From Neocallimastix lanati (nom. inval.) (Eukaryota > Neocallimastigomycota > Neocallimastigomycetes > Neocallimastigales > Neocallimastigaceae): a stretch of 15,000 nucleotides of DNA. Below are positions 1 to 9,138 of the stretch, one piece after another; within the stretch, counting starts at the first letter, position 1; every line of letters begins with the position of its first letter. Under the pieces are notes generated by a model. The model did not search any database. It saw only the letters and a list, made by a program, of their open reading frames with translations, and was not told where the DNA came from. Location of the stretch: contig JACVTC010000028.1 in the NCBI GenBank assembly GCA_016946835.1, positions 740,001-755,000 on the forward strand, in the 5' to 3' direction. The translations under genes and the position numbers were made by a program.

Positions 1-1
1 T

Positions 2-456
2 GATAATAAATCAAACTTAAATCCAATGGACCCATTTGAATTTTCAGAATTTAAAACAAAACTTAAACAAGTAATTAATAAAATTAATAGATAAAAACAA
101 ATATATATACATATATATAGTCTTATATATAATCATATATATAACTTTCTATATTTATTTATTTTTGTATTTTTGAATTATTTATAAAATGGTATGGTAT
201 ATATAATATATATATATATAATATATAGCAAGGGAGAATGACAAATGATAGCCAGTCATTAATTGTTATTATGAATGACAATGAAATATTGGATTTTAAT
301 GACTTTTTAAAATGGATGACTAAAAATACAAATTTTAAAGATAATTTCCCCGAGGAATATGAATTGAAAAAACTTGCAATTAAAGAACAGGATAAATTTT
401 TAGTTGAACTACAAAAAAAAGTAATTAAAAAGATAAAAATGAAAAAATTAAAATAA
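2..456 (+). CDS. 3' end of an unrecognised gene (two terminal exons, 5' partial)
   Basis: I do not recognise this protein. The first exon runs from the left edge (frame starting at base 2) to 70 and the second from 229 to 456, ending in TAA. The proposed intron 71-228 has a GTAATT donor and an ATATATAG acceptor, is almost pure A/T, and joins in phase 0 (Gln-70 codon, then CAA GGG AGA ATG). This keeps the frame open for 98 codons in the window. Unspliced, the first exon would stop at the TAA at 92-94, so that reading remains possible. The visible C-terminus is hydrophilic. It has an acidic and aromatic stretch (EILDFNDFLKWM, FPEEYELKK) followed by a very Lys-rich end (VIKKIKMKKLK), which could be helical or bind nucleic acid. 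No signal peptide or membrane segment is visible. Function is unknown. Confidence 0.6.
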
Positions 457-779
457 ATAGTAGAATATGAATATAAAGTATAGATTAAATGAAATAAAAT
501 AAAATAATATAAAATAAAATAAAATAAAATAAAAAAAAATGATTACAAAAAAAAAAAAATAATAATAAATTCATAAAACAAATTATAAAATTTAAATACA
601 ATATTTATATATCTATAATATAATATAATATAATTATATATATATATATATTTTATATTATTATATAACAATTTTTCAACTATATGTATACTTTTATATA
701 TATATATATTTTCAAATATAATATATACATATAAATTACAAATAATGAATCAAATATTAAAACAAATCAAAATTAATAG
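457..779. other. A/T-only spacer, possibly holding an unfound first exon
   Basis: This stretch has AAAAT-type pentamer repeats near 493-535, an A run near 548, and long alternating AT blocks at 600-735. An ATG at 745-747 opens a frame that runs into the next gene out of register and stops within 20 codons. No other coding signal was seen. It should contain the promoter and possibly the first exon of the cyclophilin-like gene. Confidence 0.5.
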
Positions 780-2249
780 CATCCATTATTGTTTTTAAAC
801 ATTACAATTGAAGATAGACCTGTCGGTCAATTTATTATTAAAGTAATATATATATACTAATTAATAATCTAAATTTTTTTTTTTTTATAATGCATATATA
901 TATTTATATTCTATATGTACAACAATTAAAATTTTTAATATTTTAAAATTTTAAATTTATTTATTTATTTATTTATTATTTTCATTATTTTACATATAAT
1001 TATTGTTAGTTATTCCAAAATAAATGTCCAAAAACATGTAAATGGTTTTATAATTTCTTTAAAAAGAATTCAGAATATTCATATAATGGTGTTTTATTCG
1101 AACGTTTAGTGCATAATGGATGGATACAAACTGGAGGTAATAATTAAAAAAAAAAAATCAAAAAAAAAAAAAAAAAAAACAATTTAATTGAATATTATTT
1201 CTAAATTATATTTAATAATTATAATAAAGTATATTTAATGATTTTATGATTATGATTATTATTAATTACAAAATTTATTAATTATATTATTACTATTATT
1301 ATTACTATTATTATTATTATTATTGAAATGGTAGAATTTCAACAAGATGGTGTACGAATTATTGATAGTATTCCAAGTATGTATTTAATTATATTAATAA
1401 AATTTTTAAATAATTATTTTTATTTTTATTTTTATTTATTCTATTCTATTTTATTTTATTTTTATATTTTATTTTACTTTATTTAAGACTTAAATTATAT
1501 TATTTAACTATTAAATTTTAATATTAAAAATAACCTATCTATCTATCTACCTTTATATTTATATATGTTATCTTTTTTTTTTCTTAATTTATTTTTTATA
1601 ATTATTAATGAATGAAAAGTTGAAAATTTCGTTATTCCACATTCTTCAAGAGGTATTGTTTCTTTATGTAATTTAGGTCCACCAAATCCTACTGAAAATA
1701 GTTCACCTGTAATTATAATTTTTTTTTTATTATATATATATATATTAAGAAATAGATATATATTATGTATATATATTTTAAGTATATATATATATTATTT
1801 ATTTTAAGAAAATATATATATATATATTTGATTCTAATTTAATTATAAAATAAAATTTATTTGAAAATAATTAGTTTATGATTCAATTTAAGGAAAATCC
1901 ATTCTTTGATAAAAAATATGTTGGATTTGGAAAGCTTGTATTTGGAGACAATCTTTTAGATCAAATTGAAAAAATTCCAACTTACTATGAGCGACCAATA
2001 AATGAAGTAAGAATTTCTAATGCTGGAATATGGCAAAGTGAGGATGAAAACGTTATAGTACCAGAATATAAGGAATTTGAAGACGAAGTTAAACCCGAAA
2101 TTTTACGTAATTGGTTTATTAAAACAAATCAAGAAATGCATTATACTGAAGGATATGAAGTAAAGTTACAAGAGAGAGAACAACATCTTGAATCAATACA
2201 ACAAGAAAATGAAGAAGCGGATTCATTAATTATTGAATATTTAAAATAA
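780..2249 (+). CDS. Divergent cyclophilin-like (peptidyl-prolyl isomerase fold) protein, N-terminus unresolved
   Basis: The exons are 780-842, 1010-1136, 1335-1376, 1620-1708 and 1875-2249. All four introns (167, 198, 243 and 166 bases) have GT..AG ends, and the phases match exactly, giving 231 codons before TAA. The order of blocks follows the cyclophilin family: FLNITIEDRPVGQFIIK (first strands), FERLVHNGWIQTGEF (the strand with the catalytic Arg), ENFVIPHSSRGIVSL, then YVGFGKLVFGDNLLDQIE. By alignment from memory with human cyclophilin A, Arg55 and Gln63 are kept. Phe60, Gln111, Phe113, Trp121 and His126 appear replaced by Gly, Pro, Met, Phe and Tyr. The fold is therefore likely, but isomerase activity is doubtful. 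A charged tail of about 70 residues follows the domain (from about residue 161) and ends in a Glu/Gln-rich segment that may form a coiled coil. There is no ATG in frame in the first exon; a TAG at 777-779 doubles as the splice acceptor. The start is therefore either in an upstream exon I could not find or has been lost. Confidence 0.75.
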
Positions 2250-2517
2250 TTATAAAAAAAGGGAAAAAAAATTATAAAATCATAAAATTATAAAATTATA
2301 TTTATATATATAAATTAAAGTTCATATAATACTATATTAAATTAAATATATATATATATATGTACACATTTTTTTTTCTTTTTATATTATTACTTTATTA
2401 TTAATCATGTACATGTTTAGAAATTTTTTTTATTAATTCGTTTTTTATTTAAATCAAAAATAACTTTTGTACTATTTAATTTTTAAACATTTACATTAAT
2501 AAAAAATATTATTTTAA

Positions 2518-2715
2518 TATTCTATTTTTTTCATTTTTTCTTTTAAAATAATTAGTATTATAATACTAAAATTAATATTACTAATACAAATATTTATACT
2601 AATACTGATCCCTAATTCTAATAATAATACTAATAATAATGATAATAATACTAATATTGATAATAATGATGAGAATGACAATAGTTATAAGAATGATAAG
2701 AGAGTAATAATGTAA
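2518..2715 (+). pseudogene. Asn-rich open stretch without a start codon
   Basis: The frame is open for 65 codons before TAA. The first half is Ile/Leu/Phe-rich and looks like ordinary A/T noise. The second half (2611-2712) reads as Asn/Asp/Thr-rich with Glu, Lys and Tyr, resembling the polyasparagine segments common in Dictyostelium proteins. There is no in-frame ATG before it and no convincing splice acceptor. A neighbouring frame is also Asn/Thr-rich and stops just before. It may be a remnant of a coding Asn tract or only an AAT microsatellite. Confidence 0.2.
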
Positions 2716-3321
2716 TAATAGTGATGTAATTATATATATAAATAAAAGGATGTTTTAATTTGAAAGAAAAATAAATTATAAATGATTTATAAATGATTTT
2801 AATTTTAATTTAATTTAAATCAAAGTATTAAATTTTAAATTTTTATATATTTCTTATCAAAAATTAAAAATTATCAAATTTTTATATTTTATTTTTTTTA
2901 TTGATTTTTGATAACACAAAAATTTAAAAAAAAAAATAAAATAAAAAAAAATATAAAAAAAATATATATTTAAAATTAAAAATCAATTTTAATAATAATT
3001 AAAATTTTTATAATTTTAAAAAAAATTTAAAAGTAACAAAATGACAAAAAGTTGAAAAAATAAAAAAAAAAAAATGAATAAATTTAAATATATAAAGTTA
3101 TTTGTGATTTTTTTTTCTTTCCTATTTTTATATAATTAAATATATTTTTTAATATAAAAAAAAATATTATTAAAAGTTTTAATGTAAAATTTGATAGGAA
3201 TATTTTAAACTAAATTAATAAAATTATTAATATAATTTGGATAAAAAATAAAAAAAATACCTTAACAGATAAAACAAAACTAAATTAAATAAATACTATC
3301 AAAAAATAGAATAAAATAAAA

Positions 3322-3359
3322 ATAAATAATAAATAATAAATAATAAATAATAAATAATA
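3322..3359. repeat. AAATAAT tandem repeat
   Basis: Several near-perfect units of AAATAAT in a row. This is one of many A/T microsatellites in the window, in noncoding DNA upstream of glnS. Confidence 0.7.
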
Positions 3360-3834
3360 TATTTATATATATATAATAATGTTATTTGCATTAAAATATT
3401 ATATTTTTTTAATAAAATGAATTTTTTTTTTTTTTTTTTGTATATAAAAAAACTTTTTTTTTATCTGTAAATTAATAATTCTTTTTTTTTTTTATCCAAT
3501 TTTTAATTTGTATTTACAATTTTTTTTTTATAATCAAAATTTCCTATCTATCAAGAATAGTATCTATAAATTAAAATTTAACTATTTCCTTTTTTTTTAA
3601 AGGTTATAAAAATAAAAGGAATTAATAAATCAATATGTCATTTATATTTTTCCTATACTTTTTATTAATATTATTTTATTTTATTTTTTTAAATATTAGA
3701 TTTTAAAAAATTTTAAATCATTTATATATATATATTTATATAATTATTGTTTTATTAGTATTTAATATAGATTAAACATTTAATGTATAATTATGGTATT
3801 TTTATATTATATATAATACTATATTTATAATTAA

Positions 3835-4019
3835 ATGATTAATAAATGATACCTGGTAAAATCATTTTTTAACCAATCATATGTCAGAAATCATTTTTAA
3901 TAATATTAAAAAAAAATTTTTTTTTAAAAGAAAGTAGAGATTCATAAAAAAAAATTTTTTTTTGAATATTATAATTATATTTATATATATAAAATTATAT
4001 AATAAATAACATTATCATC
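3835..4019 (+). promoter_or_regulatory. Presumed glnS promoter region
   Basis: The element AAATCATTTTT occurs twice, at 3859-3869 and 3888-3898, 29 bases apart. Between them is ACCAATCATATGTCAG, the only non-A/T-only patch nearby. Two symmetric A-run/T-run blocks (about 3909-3926 and 3949-3963) follow, then a TATA-like stretch (3965-3995) just before the ATG. Oligo-T tracts near TATA boxes are known for Dictyostelium promoters. Assignment of function to the 11-base repeat is inference. Confidence 0.35.
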
Positions 4020-5276
4020 ATGGATAATATTGATGAATTAGTTAGAATTTTTCAAAATGTTGGTTTAGCTGAAAAGAAGGCTAAGGAAACAGCTAACAAC
4101 AAAAAAATTGGTCCAATTTTCCATAATGCTATTGTTGAAGTAAATAATCAATAAATATAACTTAATAAATATAAAATTTATAAATATATATATATATACT
4201 TTATATTTTACTTTATTATAATTATTTTAAAAATTTAAATAATAAAATTTTAATAACAAAATTTTAATAAAAAAAAATAATAAAACATTTTTTTTTTTTT
4301 TTTTTTTAATATATTTGAATTAACAATAGGCTGGTTTACAAGAAGGTTGTGATAAAACAACTGGTGCTTTATTATATTTCCTTGCTGGTAAGATTCCAAA
4401 AGATTCCAAGCACATTGGTTATATTGCTAAGAAAATCGCTTCTAAGGATTTAGCTACTAATGACCAAGTTCAAGGTAAAAAAGAAAATAATAATAATAAT
4501 AATAATAATAAAAATAATAATAATAAAATAGAATTTATTATATTTATTATTATATAGTTGATTTTAAAATTTTTAATAAAAAAATATTAATAAAATTTCT
4601 ATTTATTGTTTATTATAAAAGCTGCTGTCAAATACGTCAGTAGTGTTGATGAAATTGATGAAGCTAAGTTCAATGAAGAATGTGGTGTTGGTAATTATTA
4701 ATAAAATTTTATATAACAAATAAATATTAAATTGAATATGTTCTTATGAAATAATGAAAATTGTTAAATAATAAATAAATAAATAACAAATTTCTAACAA
4801 TGAATTAAATATTTATTATAATATATTTAATATTCCAATAATATAAATATAAAAACAATTAAATTTAATGTTTATATTAATGAAGGTGTTGTTGTTTCTC
4901 AAGAAGAAATTCAAGCTGCTGTTAAAGCTTTATTAGATTCTAGAAAGGATGAATTAATTGAAAAGAGATACACTTTAGTTGGTCAATTACTTGGTTCCCT
5001 TCGTGGACAATTAAAATGGGCCAATGCTCAAATGTTAAAGGAAGAATTGGATAAGAGTGTTCTTGCTCTTATTGGTCCAAAAGATGATAGAGATGATCCA
5101 AAGAAGGTTAATAAATTGTGAAATTTTATATTATATAATTTATTATTGGTTTTATTTGATATAAATTTAAAATTATAAAATCAAAAATAAAAATATTTAA
5201 ATATTAAATAATAATTATAATAATTTTAATAATAATAATAATAATAATATTAAATGAAATAATAATTATAATGATT

Positions 5277-5319
<43 letters not shown>

Positions 5320-7519
5320 TAAAATTTTATACTAATTAAAATTATTACTTTATGCTATATTATATTATTTTTTTTATATATATTTATATACATATATATT
5401 TTATTCAATTCAAATAATTTAATACAACTTCATAATAATTATTTTAAAATTTTTTATATCAAATTACTATTTCATTCAATATATCATTATAAAATAAACA
5501 AATGGACTTAAAAATAATAACAATTGTTTTTACTAATATAAACAATAATAAAAATAATAAAAATAAATTTCAATAACCAATAAATAATAACATAAATCGA
5601 AACTTTAATTTTTTTTTTTTTTTTTTTTTTAAAATTCCATCAATTTTTTTAATTAATAATAATAAAAAAATAATAACAAAAACAATTGAACAATTAAATA
5701 AATAAATCTATTTTAAAATCTTTAGAAAAAGGCTAAAGCTAAGAAGGAAAACAAGAAGCAAGCCCCAGTTCAAAAGAAACAAACTGGTAACACTAGTAAG
5801 GCTTCTCAATTAAACCTTGATTTCGTTTTTGAAGGTGATCTTGCTAAACTTCACAAGCCAGGAGGAAACAAACAAATTAAGGAATCTTTAATGGAAGAAC
5901 ACTTAAAGGCTACTGGTAAGAGAGTTTACACTCGTTTCCCACCAGAACCAAATGGTTTCTTACACATTGGTCACGCTAAGGCTATTAATGTTAACTTTGG
6001 TTATGCCCAAGCTCATAACGGTGTCACCTATTTAAGATATGATGATACTAACCCAGAAGCTGAAGAAGAAAAGTACTTTACTTCTATACTTGAAACTGTT
6101 AAATGGTTAGGTTTCAAACCATGGAAAATTACTTACTCTTCCGACTACTTTGATAAATTATATGAACTTGCTGTTGATCTTATTAAGCGTGGTTATGCCT
6201 ATGTTTGTCACTGTACTGGTGAAGAAATTAAGGCACAACGTGGTGGTGAAAACAAAGGTCCAAGATACGATTGTCCACACAGAAATCGTCCAATTGAAGA
6301 AAACTTAAGAGAATTCCAAAATATGAAGGATGGTAAGTACAAGGAAGGTGAAGCTACTCTTAGAATGAAAATGGATATGCAAAATCCAAACCCACAATTC
6401 TGGGATTTAGTTGCTTACCGTGTTATGTACACTAAGCACTACCGTACTGGTGACAAGTGGTGCATTTACCCAACCTACGATTTCACTCACTGTATTTGTG
6501 ATTCACTTGAAAACATTACTCACTCTTTATGTACCACCGAATTCAGAATGTCTAGAGATTCTTACTACTGGTTACTTGATGCCTTAGAAATCTACAAGCC
6601 AGTTCAATGGGAATATGGTAGACTCTCTATTACTAACACTATTCTTTCAAAGAGAAAGTTAAACAAGTTAGTTTCTGAAAAGATTGTTAATGATTGGGAT
6701 GATCCAAGATTATTCACTTTACCAGCTCTTCGTCGTCGTGGTTTCACTCCAGAAGCTATTAATGCTTTCGTTCGTGATGTCGGTGTTACTACTGCCAATA
6801 CTATCATTAACGTTACTCGTCTTGAAAACTATGTTCGTGATCACCTTAACGATATTGCTCCAAGACTTATGACCGTCTTAGATCCATTAAAGGTTGTTAT
6901 CACTAACTTGGCCGATGACTTTGTTCAAGAAATTACTGTTCCAAATAAACCACGTGATGAATCCATGGGTACTCACGTCATTCCATTCACCAAGACAATC
7001 TACATTGATCGTTCTGACTTCCGTGAACAAGATGATCCAAACTTTTACCGTCTCGCTCCAAATAAGACCGTTGGTTTATTATATGTTGAACACCCAATTA
7101 CTTGTACTGAAGTTATTAAGGATGCCGAAGGTAAGGTTGTTGAAATTAGAGCTAAATACGAAGATCAAAATGCTCGTAAGCCAAAAACATTCATTCAATG
7201 GGTTGCCGAATCTCCAAAACACAATTCACCAGTTGAAATTGAAGTTCGTGAATACTCTAAACTCTTCCTTCATGAAAATCCAATGGATTCTACTGCTGTA
7301 CCAAATGGTTGGTTATCCGATATTAATCCAAACTCTTTAACGGTGATTCCAAAGGCCTTTGCTGAAGTTGGTATTAAGGATTGTAAGGTTGAAGATAAGT
7401 ACCAATTTGTTCGTATTGGTTACTTCTGTGTTGATTCTGATTCTAAATTAGATGGACCAGAAAAGAAGATTGTTGTTAACCGTACCGTTACCTTAAAGGA
7501 AGACAGTAACAAGAATTAA
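4020..7519 (+). CDS. glnS: Glutamine--tRNA ligase, cytosolic (GlnRS)
   Basis: It charges tRNA-Gln with glutamine using ATP, for protein synthesis. The exons are 4020-4139, 4330-4474, 4622-4690, 4886-5106 and 5726-7519. The phases fit and give 782 residues, normal for eukaryotic GlnRS. Residues 1 to about 180 form the appended N-terminal domain found in eukaryotic GlnRS. It is followed by a Lys-rich linker (KKAKAKKENKKQAPVQKK) at the start of exon 5. The class I catalytic core begins at PPEPNGFLHIGHAKA (HIGH motif at 265-268), followed by RYDDTNPE. The KMSKS-like motif is LSKRK at 492-496. YPTYDFTHCICDSLENITHS marks it as GlnRS rather than GluRS. The C-terminal part, after about residue 570, is the beta-barrel anticodon-binding region. 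Codon use is strongly biased, as expected for a highly expressed gene. The start ATG at 4020 is preceded by ATCA and begins MDNIDELVRIFQNVG. The fourth donor is GTTAAT rather than GTAAnn, but it is the only GT that keeps the frame. Confidence 0.97.
5107..5725 (+). other. glnS intron 4 (619 bases) with AAT repeats
   Basis: This is the longest intron in the window, bounded by GTTAAT and CTTTAG. It contains two AAT microsatellites (about 5225-5248 and 5278-5315), each preceded by a similar TAATTATAATxATTTTAATAATAA block, so a short duplication is likely. T runs lie near 5612-5630. No reading frame or RNA gene was seen inside. Confidence 0.8.
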
Positions 7520-7950
7520 AAAAAAAAAAAAAAAAAAAATTTTATAATAAAAAATTTATAATATCATAAAAAAATTTTTACAAATTAAAAAAAAAAAGTA
7601 TGATAATAATAATATATATTGTATATATTGATTATATCATAAATAAATAGTAGTTTAACATTTATATCCGCAAATAATAATAATAATAATAAAAAAAATT
7701 TTTTTTTGTTTTAATTTTTTTTTAGTTTTTTTTTTACTTATAGATTTAAATTTAAAATTAATAATATCATTTAAAAAAATAATAATAATAATAACAATAC
7801 TAAATGATATTCAGTTTAATTTAAAAAAATAATAATAATATATAATAATAATAAATAAAATAAAATAAAATAAAACAAAAAAAAAAATAATAATAATGTA
7901 TAGTTTAAACAATTTATTAAATAAAAAAAAATAATTATAATAAAAATAAT

Positions 7951-7985
<35 letters not shown>

Positions 7986-8099
7986 AAATTTCAATTAGCC
8001 TATTTTTATTAAATATATATATGTAAATTTACATATTTCATTAATAATATTTTATTTTTATTATTAGTTTATTCATTTTATTTGAAATTTATTTTTTAA
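7520..8099. other. glnS 3' flank, A/T repeats only
   Basis: An A run follows the glnS stop directly. There are AAT/ATA microsatellites near 7676-7692, 7781-7793 and 7830-7852, AAAAT pentamers near 7855-7875, and A29 at 7955-7983. I saw no coding signal and no structured RNA. The terminator or poly(A) site of glnS should be near 7520-7560, but AATAAA-like words are too common here to pick one. Confidence 0.5.
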
Positions 8100-8242
8100 T
8101 TAACAGGATCATCATCTATTTCCACGAAGGGTGAATCTCGACTTACTATTTCAATAAATGATGAATCTAGGGAGAGTTTAGTGGACACTACACTATCTAT
8201 TCTAAAGATGTTACTTCTAGATTTTATTATTATTATTATTAT

Positions 8243-8286
<44 letters not shown>

Positions 8287-8760
8287 TTTGTTAGGAAGAG
8301 AAAATTCCTACATAGTACAACATGCCGAAAATACATCGTATTTTTGAGCTTTTTTATTTTTTATTTTTTATTTTTTTTTTTTTAATTTATATTGTACTTT
8401 TCACCTACATGTATTTTTTTTTTTTTTTTTATAATAAAATTAATAAATTTATGGAAATGTATTCTCTTCCCTGTCTAAAAAAAAAAAAAAAAAAAAAAAA
8501 AGGCAATATATACTGAAGTAATTGTGATGGACACTGACAATTACCTCTTTTTTTTTTTTTTTTTTTTTTTTAATTCCTATACCTTTTTTAGAGGGTTAGA
8601 GGAGAAGGAGCAGCTAAAAGAGGGGAGGTACATCCTTGAAGTAAAAAAAAAAAAAAAAATAAAAAATAAAAAAATTAAAAAAAAAAAAAAAAATAATTTC
8701 TCGACCAAAATATGTTTGTCCAAGTTCTTTATTTCTTAAGTGTCGGAAATATATCTTTTC
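8100..8760. other. Higher-G+C segment split by homopolymers (unidentified remnant)
   Basis: The blocks 8104-8220, 8285-8360, 8450-8476, 8502-8547, 8572-8644 and 8695-8765 have visibly more G and C than the surrounding DNA. They are separated by T40 (8245-8284), T17 (8414-8430), A25 (8477-8501), T24 (8548-8571) and A runs near 8643-8692. Block 8106-8219 is open on the plus strand (GSSSISTKGESRLTI...) and also open on the minus strand. Block 8581-8640 reads FRGLEEKEQLKEGRYILEV on the plus strand. None joins into one frame, and every frame running through the homopolymers is only Phe or Lys. TGGACACT occurs at both 8182-8189 and 8528-8535. This could be a degraded mobile element, a dead gene or a noncoding transcript; I cannot choose. 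Confidence 0.4.
8477..8571. repeat. A25 / inverted repeat / T24 structure
   Basis: A25 (8477-8501) and T24 (8548-8571) are complementary and bracket a perfect 8-base inverted repeat: GTAATTGT at 8518-8525 and ACAATTAC at 8537-8544, with an 11-base loop. As RNA or single-stranded DNA this could fold into a long A-U stem capped by a smaller hairpin. The homopolymers may be chance in this genome, but the inner dyad with its G/C-containing loop is less likely to be. Confidence 0.45.
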
Positions 8761-8780
8761 CTGTTACATAAATCTTATTA

Positions 8781-8915
8781 CTAATTATCAATACCATTAA
8801 TATCATAAATTGAACTTTTTAACATTTGTATTTTTACGAAAAAAGGATTATCCATAACATTAGGATTATATCTACTAACGTCAAAGGGAAAATCACTAAT
8901 TTCATTGGTTCTTAA
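8781..8915 (-). pseudogene. Minus-strand coding remnant or terminal exon, unrecognised
   Basis: On the minus strand, 44 codons are open from 8915 down to TAG at 8781-8783. The composition looks like real protein: NEISDFPFDVSRYNPNVMDN, then FFVKIQMLKSS. There is no ATG at its start. A possible splice acceptor (AG at 8911-8912) would make it a last exon, but I found no upstream exon between 8915 and 9140. The same bases on the minus strand also carry an ATG frame of 23 hydrophobic residues, which I consider a shadow. I read it as either the end of a dead gene or a fragment left from a duplication. No family is recognised. Confidence 0.35.
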
Positions 8916-9040
8916 TTAATGATTTAATAATTTAATATTAAGTTTAACAAAATAAAATTAAAATTTAATTTTATATTTAATATTTTAATTAATTTAAAGC
9001 TCAAAATTTTATTTTAATTAAATGATTAAAATATAAATTC

Positions 9041-9074
<34 letters not shown>

Positions 9075-9138
9075 ATTAATAAAATGATTTATTATCAATA
9101 AGATTTCAAAAAAAAAATTTAATTAATATTTAGTGCAT
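8916..9138. other. A/T spacer with A27 run
   Basis: No gene is seen. It contains A27 at 9045-9071. AATGATTTATTATC near 9083 recurs near 10077, so the two broken secreted-protein genes share a short upstream word (ATAAAATGATTTATTATC-like, about 56 bases before each start). Confidence 0.45.

Larger units (their letters stand above)
2250..4019. other. Long A/T-rich intergenic region
   Basis: Nothing here supports an intact gene. It contains an Asn-rich open stretch (2518-2715, entered separately), an AAATAAT array (3322-3359), T runs near 3422 and 3480, and the presumed glnS promoter in its last 200 bases. A short element TTGATAGGAA near 3192 is roughly mirrored by TTTCCTATCTATCAA near 3540; I see no clear meaning in it. 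Confidence 0.55.

Noticed and set aside
6604-7340. Three open frames in other registers or strand inside the glnS last exon.
   Set aside because: They are shadows of the strongly conserved GlnRS coding sequence.
8322-8739. Two plus-strand open frames rich in Phe and Lys.
   Set aside because: Most of their length is T or A homopolymer read as Phe or Lys; only short inner pieces look protein-like and these do not share a frame.
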